From Adhaeribacter terrigena (GTDB taxonomy: Bacteria; Bacteroidota; Bacteroidia; Cytophagales; Hymenobacteraceae): 64,000 bases of DNA. Below, one piece after another: positions 25,420-32,981 of the stretch (the first letter of the stretch is position 1; each line of letters starts with the position of its first letter). The stretch covers positions 1 through 64,000 of the forward strand of contig NZ_JAEHFX010000001.1 of assembly GCF_016623615.1 (NCBI RefSeq), in the 5' to 3' direction. A program made the position numbers and the translations under genes. Under the pieces are notes generated by a model. It worked only from the letters and a program-made list of their open reading frames with translations. It did not search any database and was not told the origin of the DNA.

Positions 25420-27324
25420 TTAATTCAGTTCGAAGCGCAGACTCAGGTTATAGTTCCGGCCGGGCCGGGCGTAGTACTGCAGGTTCTGGTAAACGGTATT
25501 TGTGAGGTTGTTTATCTGGCCGATAACCTGGAACCGGCATTTGCCCGCCTGGAGCGCTTTGCTGCCCGAAACGTTAAAAAGCATATAAGCCGGCAAGGCA
25601 ATTTCGTTTTCGGCGTCGGCAAAACGTTCGCCGGTAAATGAGCCGTTCAGGTTCAGGAACCAGGTTTTATAACCCAAACCAGCCAGCGCCGAAGCCGTAT
25701 GCAGCGGCGTGTAAACCAGTTGCCTGTTCAGCGGTTCGTCTGAAATGAGATAAGTGGCTTTCTGCACCGATCTGGTATAAGCATAATTGCCGTTCAGCTT
25801 CAGGTGCCAGTCAGAAAAATGGTAGGTTATTTTGCCTGAAAACTCGAGGCCGCCGGCGTGTACCTTTTTCAGATTGACCGGTACCCACTTTGATGCATCC
25901 TTTGCCGACGGCAACCATTGGATCCAATCGTCTACCCGCAGCGCGTAAACCGTAAGTTCAGTTTCAGTGGTTAATTGATTCTGGGTAAACTGATGAACCA
26001 GGCCGGTTTCATAGTTCCAGCTTTCTTCAGGCTTCAGGTTTTCGTTTCCGGGTGGCCAGTAACGGTCGTTCAAGGTTGGTACACGGTAGCCACGCGTAAT
26101 ATTTCCTTTCCAGCTAAGTGTATTTTTAGCCCGATTCAGAAATGCATAACTGAGCCCGAAAGTTGGTGCCGGTGGCGGATTAAATCCTTGCACAAAAGCC
26201 TGCCGCCAGTTCAGGTTCAGGTGCAGGGTTTCAAACAGATCGTAGCGCAGTAAAGCAAAAACAGAATTCCGCCATTCATTTACCGGTTGGGAATAACCAT
26301 CTACTTTCCCCGCAAAATACTGGGCATGGGCACCTAGGTTTATATTCAGTTTTTCCCGGAAAATAAAAGCCTGTTCCGCCTGTATCTGATAGGTTTTAAT
26401 ATCCGTGTCGGCTGGTTGCAGGTTGTCGTCCTGGTACTGCATAAAGTCATGGAAGTAAGCGGCTTTTAAAGAGGTATTCCCCCAGCCGGAGCGGTAATTC
26501 CATTCGGCCATGCTGCGTAGATTCCGGTTCTGGTTCCGGGCGTGGGTATTGGCGGCTATCATGCCAGGCTGGGCCTGGAAATTGCTGCTGGTAAACCAGT
26601 TCCGGAAAAAGAACCTGCTATTATCAGTTGCTTTCCAGGAAGCATTAGCTGTAAAGCCAGCTTGTTCAGTAGCAGCATTTTCCTGTTTTTCCGCCGGTTT
26701 TCCGAATTTGAAGGTGTTAATAAAGGGGAAGTTGTTTTTAGCTTCCGTCCGGAAAATAGAAGCATCTACGTTAGCTTTCTTAAAACCATAACTGCCGCCA
26801 ATCTGGGTGAAATAACGTCCGAAGCTGCCAAAATCCTGCTGGACGTTTAAGCTTAAGCCGGGTTTTATATCCGTATTTGAAGAAAGTAAAACGGCCCCGC
26901 CAATGGCTGAAGATCCAAAATTAGAACCTGCCGAACCATGCTGCAAATGAATGCTCCCAAGTGAATTGGCGGGAATAATTGAAAAATCGGTTTGCCCTAA
27001 CGCAGGCAGGTTAATATTAAAACCGTTCCAGAGTACGGCGGTCTGGCTGGCAGTTGTTCCCCGGAAAGAAACCGAAGCAATGCCATAAGATTTTATGTAA
27101 ACTGCGGTAGCATTTTGTAAAATATCTGCCAATGAACCTGCATTGTTGTTTTTCAGGAAAGCAGAATCGATAGGGGTGTGGCGGCTGCCGGCGGCAAAAA
27201 CTTCCGGTTTGCGGGCCACAATTTCCACTTCGCGCAGCTTGCGGCCGCCCAGAGAATCGGCTTGCTGGGCAAAGGCCGGCAAAACCCCGCAGAAAAGTAA
27301 ACTTAAAAAACTAACGCACCGCAT
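25420..27324 (-). CDS. btuB: TonB-dependent cobalamin receptor BtuB
   Basis: The 634-residue protein has a signal peptide (to AFAQQ), a plug domain (REVEIVARKPEVFAAGSRHTP, SLADILQNATAVYIKSYGIASVSFRGTTASQTAVLWNGFNIN) and a 22-strand type barrel ending with YNLSLRFELN, an aromatic terminal strand. It is preceded by a cobalamin riboswitch on the same strand and followed by a BtuG-like lipoprotein, which supports B12 as substrate. TonB-driven import across the outer membrane is the expected role. No inner-membrane BtuCDF genes are in the window. Confidence 0.9.
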   Translation of the reverse strand: MRCVSFLSLLFCGVLPAFAQQADSLGGRKLREVEIVARKPEVFAAGSRHTPIDSAFLKNNNAGSLADILQNATAVYIKSYGIASVSFRGTTASQTAVLWNGFNINLPALGQTDFSIIPANSLGSIHLQHGSAGSNFGSSAIGGAVLLSSNTDIKPGLSLNVQQDFGSFGRYFTQIGGSYGFKKANVDASIFRTEAKNNFPFINTFKFGKPAEKQENAATEQAGFTANASWKATDNSRFFFRNWFTSSNFQAQPGMIAANTHARNQNRNLRSMAEWNYRSGWGNTSLKAAYFHDFMQYQDDNLQPADTDIKTYQIQAEQAFIFREKLNINLGAHAQYFAGKVDGYSQPVNEWRNSVFALLRYDLFETLHLNLNWRQAFVQGFNPPPAPTFGLSYAFLNRAKNTLSWKGNITRGYRVPTLNDRYWPPGNENLKPEESWNYETGLVHQFTQNQLTTETELTVYALRVDDWIQWLPSAKDASKWVPVNLKKVHAGGLEFSGKITYHFSDWHLKLNGNYAYTRSVQKATYLISDEPLNRQLVYTPLHTASALAGLGYKTWFLNLNGSFTGERFADAENEIALPAYMLFNVSGSKALQAGKCRFQVIGQINNLTNTVYQNLQYYARPGRNYNLSLRFELN

Positions 27325-27394
27325 TTCTCCAGCCAGAAATTAGCCGGGAACTCAGAGGTGCTGCAAATGAATTAAACAGGAAATTTAACTGCAT

Positions 27395-27423
27395 GAACCG
27401 CTACGCTTTTTACCCGAAAGCAT
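27395..27423 (+). repeat. 29-bp element, degenerate, in btuB leader
   Basis: Core CCGCTACGCTTTTT is kept, while the terminal blocks are GAACCGCTA and AAAGCAT. It lies between riboswitch and btuB start. Confidence 0.5.
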
Positions 27424-27439
27424 GAAACATTTATTAACC

Positions 27440-27628
27440 GGAACAGGCAGGTCTCCTGGCTCTCTTCATCAGCTTTGGCCTTCCCACCTGGTTTGCTTGC
27501 AGGCAGTGGCTTGTGCGGTAAAACTGATTTTAATCGAAGATCACAGTTGCGGGAACAGCACAGGTATTACACCTGTTTCCCTTTTAAGACGTTTCTTGCG
27601 GCAGCAAGATCCATCACCCAATCCGGAG
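27440..27628 (-). promoter_or_regulatory. Cobalamin (B12) riboswitch upstream of btuB
   Basis: Read on the minus strand it shows GGGAAACAGGTGTAATACCTG, then GCTGTTCCCGCAACTGTGA, CCACTGCC, GGTGGGAAGGC and finally the B12 box GCCAGGAGACCTGCC (27446-27460). These are the conserved blocks of the adenosylcobalamin aptamer in the right order. It lies about 120 nt before the btuB ATG and should switch off btuB and the BtuG-like gene when B12 is plentiful. Confidence 0.95.
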
Positions 27629-27629
27629 G

Positions 27630-27637
27630 CAAAGGTA
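27630..27637 (-). promoter_or_regulatory. Promoter -7 box for the riboswitch transcript
   Basis: TACCTTTG on the minus strand fits TAnnTTTG and sits just ahead of the first riboswitch block. Confidence 0.6.
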
Positions 27638-27642
27638 TTTAA

Positions 27643-27730
27643 AATTATTGAATGAGCGAATGATTGAATGTGAGAATTAGAGATTGGGAGAATTGGAGAT
27701 TGAGAAAATTAGAAAATGTAGAAGTGAGGA
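27643..27730 (+). repeat. Octamer array, forward arm
   Basis: About eleven imperfect 8-bp units (AATTATTG, AATGAGCG, AATGATTG, AATGTGAG, AATTAGAG and so on), overlapping the region upstream of the btuB promoter. An inverted array follows at 27807-27846. Confidence 0.55.
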
Positions 27731-27738
27731 CTATGTTT

Positions 27739-27767
27739 GCAACGGTATGGTTTTGGTTATAAAAACT
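27739..27767 (+). repeat. 29-bp element upstream of DNA glycosylase gene
   Basis: Blocks GCAACGGTA and AAAAACT with perfect inner TGGTTTT; located between the two inverted octamer arrays. Confidence 0.75.
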
Positions 27768-27806
27768 CAACGTATTAAAGTCCGTTCAAGAGAACTGTTT
27801 ACAAAC

Positions 27807-27846
27807 TTTTAATTCAATCATTCACCAATTCCCTTATTCAATCATT
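27807..27846 (-). repeat. Octamer array, inverted arm
   Basis: Units CAATCATT, CACCAATT, CCCTTATT and CAATCATT are complements of the forward array units. It ends 7 nt before the glycosylase ATG. Confidence 0.5.
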
Positions 27847-27853
27847 CCATTTC

Positions 27854-28453
27854 ATGAAGCTTCCCCAAGAATTTTACCTGCGCCCAAACGTAGTACAGAT
27901 AAGCCGCGACCTGCTAGGGAAATTCCTGTACACCAACATAGACGGCATTTTAACCGGCGGCATGATCGTGGAAACCGAAGCTTATTCCGGCGAAAACGAT
28001 AAAGCCTGCCACGCGCACCTGGGCCGCCGCACCAATCGCACCGAGATCATGTATGCCGAAGGCGGCGTGGCTTATGTGTACCTGATCTACGGCATTTACA
28101 ACCTTTTCAATATCATTACCAACGTGCAGGACAAAGCCGATGCGGTTTTAATACGAGCCATAGAACCCACTGAAGGCCTGAAAGAAATGCAGCTCCGCCG
28201 GAATTTGTCCAGGATACAACCCAATTTAACAGCCGGCCCCGGCTTACTCACCCAGGCTTTAGGCATCACGCGCAACCATTACGGCGCCGATTTAAACGGA
28301 AACCAGATCTGGATAGAAGACCAGGGCCTTGTAATTCCGGAAAGCGAAGTGTTGGAAAGCCCCAGGGTAGGAGTAGCCTACGCCGAAGATCACGCACTTT
28401 TGCCCTGGCGCTTCCGGATAAAAGGAAATAAATGGACCAGTAAAGCGAAGTGA
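27854..28453 (+). CDS. 3-methyladenine DNA glycosylase (AAG/MPG family)
   Basis: The 199-residue enzyme has the AAG family order of motifs: DLLGKFL, then GMIVETEAYSGENDKACHAHLGRRTNRTEIMYAEGGVAYVYLIYGIYNLFN with the catalytic Glu in VETEAY and the base-flipping Tyr region, and GPGLLTQALGI near the end. It excises alkylated purines to start base-excision repair. It stands alone, bracketed on both sides by octamer arrays. Confidence 0.93.
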   Translation: MKLPQEFYLRPNVVQISRDLLGKFLYTNIDGILTGGMIVETEAYSGENDKACHAHLGRRTNRTEIMYAEGGVAYVYLIYGIYNLFNIITNVQDKADAVLIRAIEPTEGLKEMQLRRNLSRIQPNLTAGPGLLTQALGITRNHYGADLNGNQIWIEDQGLVIPESEVLESPRVGVAYAEDHALLPWRFRIKGNKWTSKAK

Positions 28454-28525
28454 AATTGTTGAATGGTTAAATGGTTAAATGGTTGAATGGTTTAATTGCT
28501 AAATTGCTAAATGGTTGAATGGTTG
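28454..28525 (+). repeat. Octamer array after glycosylase gene
   Basis: Nine uninterrupted 8-bp units starting one base after the stop codon: AATTGTTG, AATGGTTA twice, AATGGTTG, AATGGTTT, AATTGCTA twice, AATGGTTG twice. Confidence 0.8.
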
Positions 28526-28673
28526 GAAAAACTGGAATAACCTGAAGCTCCTTCCTCCGACATTGCTGGCAATGCTAGCACTACTGGTATTTAGCCAAAA
28601 CTTCGTTTTGCTGACATAAAAAGTAACGTTTCGTTGAACACTTGCGCTAGCTTGGTTACTAATAGGCACCTGA

Positions 28674-28702
28674 AAAACGCTATCATTTCTGTCCCAAAAA
28701 CT
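28674..28702 (+). repeat. 29-bp element, intergenic
   Basis: Perfect blocks AAAACGCTA and AAAAACT; inner TCATTTC. Confidence 0.8.
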
Positions 28703-28703
28703 A

Positions 28704-28740
28704 AAAACCTGTGAGACTTTCAGAAACTTCACAGGTTTTG
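28704..28740. terminator. Terminator hairpin
   Basis: AAAACCTGTGA pairs with TTCACAGGTTTT. It may act for the glycosylase gene and, from the other side, for the methyltransferase gene. Confidence 0.7.
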
Positions 28741-28746
28741 CCGCTT

Positions 28747-28768
28747 AAAACGGTAGCGTTTCGTCCTA
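28747..28768 (+). repeat. 29-bp element, truncated
   Basis: First block AAAACGGTA and inner GCGTTTC are intact, but the terminal A tract is missing. Confidence 0.5.
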
Positions 28769-28787
28769 ACCATTCAATGATTCCCAA

Positions 28788-28843
28788 TTAGCAATCAACA
28801 ATTAAACCATTTAACCATTTAGCAATTTAGCAATTCAACAATC
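28788..28843 (-). repeat. Octamer array, inverted, at the methyltransferase stop
   Basis: Seven 8-bp units (CAACAATT, AAACCATT, TAACCATT, TAGCAATT twice and variants) complementary to the array at 28454-28525; the last unit overlaps the stop codon of the methyltransferase gene. Confidence 0.75.
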
Positions 28844-30032
28844 ACCCCGCCTTTTCGCAAATTAAAACTACCGGCTGCTGGTGCATATCCGTTGTGGCAA
28901 ACAAATACAGATCGCCGCCTTCTTTCAAACCGGTTTTTTGCCGGATCTGCGCTACCGTTTCCGGGAAATTACGGACCGTGATGTTGGCTTTTTTTTCAGA
29001 AATTAAACCTTGCAGCACTTTTTTGTTGTATTTCGCTACCGTTTTTAACCTGAAACTCCGGCCGGGAAAATCTGCAACCAGGTTTTCGGAAGTGTATAAA
29101 TGCGAGTTGCGGTGCAGTTTTTTTAAGCCGAAACGATCGGCAATTTGCCGGAACGCGCCGGCTTTCATGATGGCGGCATTCGGTTCGTAAATAAATTCCA
29201 GCGGTTCGGAATAACGTACTTCGGCGCTTTCTTCGTTATTTTTCCGGAAAGAAAAGCTGGCGGTTTCAGTTTTCGGGTTCAGGTTTACGGCGGTAATTTC
29301 CGGGTCCGGGTTTTCGGTTTGCCCGATCTGGTAGAGCACTTCCTTGCATTCGTTTTCTACGGCAATTACCCAGAGCCTTTCTACGTTTTTAAGTTGCTGC
29401 ACGGCGCGGTCAATATCCAGCATGGGGCTGGTTTTTAGCAACACGCTACGGCTTTTGGCCAGTAAAGCCGGGAGCATCTGCAGCACATCGGGTTCGCAAT
29501 CTTCCAGCAAATGTACTTTCTGATTAGCCGCGCCGCGCCGGGCCGGGTCGAGGTAAATTACATCAGCGGTTTGTTTAAGATTTTCCAGAAAAACGGTAGC
29601 GTTCTGGGCCAGAAAAGTCACGTTTTTCACCCCGAGTTTTTCAAAGTTAAAGGCTACCGTTTCGCTTAGCGTTTCGTTTTGTTCCACGTGGTAAACCTGC
29701 CTGAATTGCTGCGCAAAATAAAAAACATCTACCCCAAAACCACCCGTCAGGTCCACCAATATTTCGCCGGAAACCAGCCTGGCTTTGAATTGCGCGGTCA
29801 GTTCCGAAGAAGCCTGTTCTACCGAAAGATTAGCCGGGAAAATAAGATCGAAGTTTTCGGCCCAGCCTGGGAGTTTGGTTTTAGCTTTTTGCCGCGCCTG
29901 GATCTGCTGCACCAGTTCGGCTACCGGCAAACCCGGAAAGCGTTTGGCCTGCAGCATTAAACCGGCCGGATCGGCCGCTTTGTTTTGTTCCAGAAAGGCG
30001 CGGGCTTCCGCCGAAAAAGGTTGTAAAGCCAT
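28842..30032 (-). CDS. Class I SAM-dependent methyltransferase with THUMP-like domain
   Basis: The 396-residue protein has a SAM-binding fold: VDLTGGFGVDVFYFAQQF (motif I, near residue 95), VYHVEQNE, and DVIYLDPARRG (motif IV, near 157). The C-terminal third (FKLRTVAKYNKKVL to NITVRNFPETVAQIRQKTGLKEGGDLYLFATT) resembles the THUMP-like domain found with such methyltransferases. It is probably an RNA-modifying enzyme with unknown target. It lies 11 nt downstream of the next gene on the same strand. Unusually, four matches to the 29-bp element lie within it. Confidence 0.8.
   Translation of the reverse strand: MALQPFSAEARAFLEQNKAADPAGLMLQAKRFPGLPVAELVQQIQARQKAKTKLPGWAENFDLIFPANLSVEQASSELTAQFKARLVSGEILVDLTGGFGVDVFYFAQQFRQVYHVEQNETLSETVAFNFEKLGVKNVTFLAQNATVFLENLKQTADVIYLDPARRGAANQKVHLLEDCEPDVLQMLPALLAKSRSVLLKTSPMLDIDRAVQQLKNVERLWVIAVENECKEVLYQIGQTENPDPEITAVNLNPKTETASFSFRKNNEESAEVRYSEPLEFIYEPNAAIMKAGAFRQIADRFGLKKLHRNSHLYTSENLVADFPGRSFRLKTVAKYNKKVLQGLISEKKANITVRNFPETVAQIRQKTGLKEGGDLYLFATTDMHQQPVVLICEKAG
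29017..29045 (-). repeat. 29-bp element, coding copy in methyltransferase gene
   Basis: Perfect blocks ACTTTTT and TACCGTTTT; encodes K-T-V-A-K-Y-N-K-K-V. Confidence 0.7.
29440..29468 (+). repeat. 29-bp element, weak coding copy
   Basis: Blocks AACACGCTA and GTAAAGC with inner CGGCTTTT; encodes A-L-L-A-K-S-R-S-V-L. Confidence 0.3.
29590..29618 (+). repeat. 29-bp element, coding copy
   Basis: Blocks AAAACGGTA and GAAAAGT; encodes T-F-L-A-Q-N-A-T-V-F. The next copy, 17 nt away, points the other way. Confidence 0.7.
29635..29663 (-). repeat. 29-bp element, coding copy, inverted partner
   Basis: Blocks AGTTTTT and TACCGTTTC; encodes E-T-V-A-F-N-F-E-K-L. Confidence 0.6.
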
Positions 30033-30043
30033 GAAATGAATGA

Positions 30044-31210
30044 TTAGCGCAATTGCCAGTTCAGTGTAAGGCCAGGCACTACTTTGCGGTTATAAAAAGT
30101 GCCAAAACCAAAGCCCGAAGGTTTTAATTTATAAAAGCCGCTGTTATTATTAATGGTAGCAAAAGCGTTGTATTCGTCTATGGCGCGGAGCATGTGCTGG
30201 TTGGTGTTGCGCAGAATTAAAACGTTAACCAGCAAACTGCCGGCCGCAATGCCCAGGTACACTTTCTGGCGGTCGTTGAAATAAACGTAGCCTTCGTCCT
30301 GCAAAACTTCGTTGGCATACAGAATTACCGCCGAAACAAAAACGGCGCGTTCGGCCAGGTAACCAATCTTATAATTCCGGTACTTATTGAGTTCCTGTAA
30401 GGCTTCTGGGCTGGCTGCAATATCTTTGCGGAGATGCTGCCCGAAAAAGCCGGCATTTTTTTCGCGCTGGTCGGCGCCTAAATAGTAGTAAAAATTGCGG
30501 GTCGGGCCGCCGTTTCCGCGTTGTACATCTTCGGCAGTGCGGGAAATTAACGGGTAAGCCAGGGGTTTAGCGGGTTTTGCGGGCGAAGTTTGGGTACCGG
30601 CTGGTAAGGTTTGCGGATTAGGTTCGGTGGTTAAAACCGGTTTTAACAGGGTAATATCCGGCCCTTTTTCAAAATAATTGGGTCCGTACTGTTTGGTGGC
30701 CTGGATAAAATTCTGGATCAGTTTTTCGTACGTTTCGGCCTGCAGCACAAACGCTTTCTGGTTGGGCGAAGTAAGCGTTACGCGGCGGTTAAAAGCCGTA
30801 TGCGTGAGCACGTAAGAGCCCACCGCGCCGGTGCCTTTTATATCAGTAATATCCAGCAGCAGCAGGTTTTCTATTTTCAGGCTGTCGTACTGCCGGAGTA
30901 ACAGGCGTTTTTTAGCGGGTTGCAGCAGCACATTTTTATCGGCGAAATGCAGCATCTGGATGCCCAGGCGCTGGTTGTCGGTAAGAAGTTGGGTGCTGAA
31001 CTTGCTAATGATCCGGGCATCTTCTTCGGAAGTGGTTTCTACGTTACTGGCATAACCAATTAAAACGGCGGTGCGGGCAGAAAATAAATTTTCAGGCAGG
31101 TCGCGCACAAATTTAAGTTGCATGTTGGTTTGGGCCTGAACGGCAGCCGGAACGGTAAATAAAAGAGCAAACAACAGGAAGAGAAGGATTGGCGAGAGCG
31201 GTTTTTTCAT
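30044..31210 (-). CDS. Exported protein of unknown function
   Basis: From ATG 31210 the product is 388 residues with a signal peptide (MKKPLSPILLFLLFALLFTVPAAVQAQ); 22 further upstream codons are open but would bury that signal, so I reject them. The N-terminal domain (LPENLFSARTAVLIGYAS to LLLLDITDIKGTGAVGSYVLTHTAFNRRVTL) looks like a small alpha/beta unit, a proline-rich linker follows (about residues 195-220), and the C-terminal part has two hydrophobic stretches (AERAVFVSAVILYANEVL, YLGIAAGSLLVNVLIL). I do not recognise the family. It precedes the methyltransferase by 11 nt and is probably cotranscribed with it. Confidence 0.65.
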   Translation of the reverse strand: MKKPLSPILLFLLFALLFTVPAAVQAQTNMQLKFVRDLPENLFSARTAVLIGYASNVETTSEEDARIISKFSTQLLTDNQRLGIQMLHFADKNVLLQPAKKRLLLRQYDSLKIENLLLLDITDIKGTGAVGSYVLTHTAFNRRVTLTSPNQKAFVLQAETYEKLIQNFIQATKQYGPNYFEKGPDITLLKPVLTTEPNPQTLPAGTQTSPAKPAKPLAYPLISRTAEDVQRGNGGPTRNFYYYLGADQREKNAGFFGQHLRKDIAASPEALQELNKYRNYKIGYLAERAVFVSAVILYANEVLQDEGYVYFNDRQKVYLGIAAGSLLVNVLILRNTNQHMLRAIDEYNAFATINNNSGFYKLKPSGFGFGTFYNRKVVPGLTLNWQLR

Positions 31211-31304
31211 AGGATCAGGTTTGCGGCTGGTAAAATTAGTGAAAGTTTCATAAGGAATTCTGGCTGGCAAGACCAATTAATAAGGTCACTGGTTGCCTGG
31301 CCGA

Positions 31305-31333
31305 CAGTTTTTTTAGCAAAACCATAGCGTTTT
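31305..31333 (-). repeat. 29-bp element upstream of ahcY, first of two
   Basis: TAGCGTTTT block and inner TGGTTTT (gene-opposite strand) are perfect; the A tract is one base out of register (28-nt spacing). Confidence 0.7.
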
Positions 31334-31345
31334 GCAGGTTATGGT

Positions 31346-31374
31346 AGTTTTTCAGCCCGAAACCATAGCGTTTT
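31346..31374 (-). repeat. 29-bp element upstream of ahcY, second of two
   Basis: Blocks AGTTTTT and TAGCGTTTT; same orientation as the previous copy, cores 41 nt apart. Confidence 0.8.
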
Positions 31375-31436
31375 TACGCAGATTCCCGGAGAAAGGGAAT
31401 TAAATCAGATTAAAAGGTATTTAGAAACAAATTGAT

Positions 31437-31444
31437 TAATTTTG
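31437..31444 (+). promoter_or_regulatory. Possible ahcY promoter box
   Basis: TAATTTTG fits TAnnTTTG, 34 nt before the ahcY ATG; no clear upstream TTTG partner. Confidence 0.45.
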
Positions 31445-31478
31445 TGTTTTGATTCCGAAATATTTAAATTCTGAAATA

Positions 31479-32786
31479 ATGGTAGAGACTTTTGTTCCTT
31501 ACAAAGTAAAAGACATGTCGCTGGCTGAGTGGGGCCGCAAAGAAATAAAGCTGGCCGAGGCTGAAATGCCGGGCTTAATGGCGATCCGCGAAGAGTTTGG
31601 TGCTTCGCAGCCACTGAAAGGTGCGCGCATTGCTGGTTGCTTACACATGACTATCCAGACGGCGGTTTTAATTGAGACGCTGACGGCGCTTGGTGCTGAC
31701 GTTACCTGGTCTTCGTGCAATATTTTCTCTACGCAGGATCACGCTGCTGCTGCCATTGCGGCCGCCGGCATTCCGGTTTACGCCTGGAAAGGCATGAACG
31801 CTGAAGAGTTTGACTGGTGCATCGAGCAAACCTTATTTTTCGGTGAAGACCGCCAGCCGCTGAACATGATCCTGGACGATGGTGGTGATTTGACCAACAT
31901 GGTTTTCGATAAATATCCGCAGTTGGTGGAAGGCATTAAAGGCCTTTCGGAAGAAACCACTACCGGCGTGCACCGCTTATATGAGCGCATGAAAAACGGT
32001 ACCCTGGTTATGCCGGCCATTAACGTAAACGACTCGGTTACCAAATCGAAATTCGACAACAAATACGGCTGTAAAGAATCGCTGGTAGACGCCATCCGCC
32101 GCGCAACCGACGTAATGATGGCTGGTAAAGTAGCCGTAGTAGGCGGTTACGGCGACGTTGGGAAAGGTTCGGCTGCTTCTTTACGTGGTGCCGGTGCCCG
32201 CGTAATTGTTACCGAAATTGACCCGATCTGTGCGCTGCAGGCTGCTATGGATGGTTATGCGGTAAAGAAAATGGCCGATGCTATTAAAGAAGCCGATATC
32301 GTGGTAACTGCTACCGGTAACTGCAACATCATTACCGGCGATCATTTCCGCGCCATGAAAGACAAAACCATCGTGTGTAATATCGGTCACTTCGATAACG
32401 AGATCGATATGGCCTGGCTGAACGAAACCTACGGCCATACCAAAGACACCGTAAAACCGCAGGTAGATCTTTACAACGTAGAAGGCAACGACATCATCAT
32501 CCTGGCCGAAGGCCGTCTGGTGAACTTAGGTTGCGCTACCGGTCACCCGTCTTTCGTAATGTCTAACTCCTTCTCCAACCAGGTTTTAGCCCAGATCGAA
32601 CTTTGGACCAACGCCGATCAGTACGAAAATAAAGTGTACACCCTGCCGAAACACTTAGACGAGAAAGTTGCCCGTTTACACTTAGCTAAAATTGGCGTAG
32701 TGCTGGAAGAGCTGACCGACGAGCAGGCTGCTTACATTGGCGTTGAGAAACAAGGCCCTTACAAAACTGATCTGTACCGTTACTAA
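31479..32786 (+). CDS. ahcY: Adenosylhomocysteinase
   Basis: The 435-residue enzyme (ATG 31479; a TTG ten codons upstream is rejected because the family starts at [15 protein letters not shown]) shows [16 protein letters not shown] and [28 protein letters not shown], the substrate-binding region, and [38 protein letters not shown], the NAD-binding motif. It ends with the conserved KTDLYRY. It hydrolyses S-adenosylhomocysteine to adenosine and homocysteine in the activated methyl cycle. Followed by a 29-bp element and a strong terminator. Confidence 0.96.
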   Translation: MVETFVPYKVKDMSLAEWGRKEIKLAEAEMPGLMAIREEFGASQPLKGARIAGCLHMTIQTAVLIETLTALGADVTWSSCNIFSTQDHAAAAIAAAGIPVYAWKGMNAEEFDWCIEQTLFFGEDRQPLNMILDDGGDLTNMVFDKYPQLVEGIKGLSEETTTGVHRLYERMKNGTLVMPAINVNDSVTKSKFDNKYGCKESLVDAIRRATDVMMAGKVAVVGGYGDVGKGSAASLRGAGARVIVTEIDPICALQAAMDGYAVKKMADAIKEADIVVTATGNCNIITGDHFRAMKDKTIVCNIGHFDNEIDMAWLNETYGHTKDTVKPQVDLYNVEGNDIIILAEGRLVNLGCATGHPSFVMSNSFSNQVLAQIELWTNADQYENKVYTLPKHLDEKVARLHLAKIGVVLEELTDEQAAYIGVEKQGPYKTDLYRY

Positions 32787-32793
32787 GCTTTAG

Positions 32794-32822
32794 AAAACGG
32801 TATTGTTTTAAGCATAAAAAGT
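32794..32822 (+). repeat. 29-bp element after ahcY
   Basis: Perfect blocks; inner TTGTTTT. Its last block is the left foot of the ahcY terminator. Confidence 0.85.
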
Positions 32823-32852
32823 CCTGCCGGAGCATTCCGGCAGGACTTTTTG
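32816..32852 (+). terminator. Terminator of ahcY
   Basis: AAAAAGTCCTGCCGG pairs perfectly with CCGGCAGGACTTTTT. Confidence 0.95.
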
Positions 32853-32981
32853 CTTTTATTGAAAATGAAGTTACAACAAAGATTGTTTTATATTTTGTAA
32901 TATCTATATTGCAAATATAATTGAAGATAAACGCGGGATTTTCTATTGGATTAATTTTTTCTCACCTTTAAAATTAACACA

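Larger units (their letters stand above)
28526..28787. other. Gene-free spacer between inverted octamer arrays
   Basis: It contains an AACACTTGCGC repeat (28637-28647), two 29-bp elements and a terminator. I see no coding region. Confidence 0.6.

Noticed and set aside
27422-27655. Plus-strand open frame across the btuB leader
   Set aside because: It lies over the cobalamin riboswitch encoded on the other strand; the conserved RNA blocks explain the sequence.
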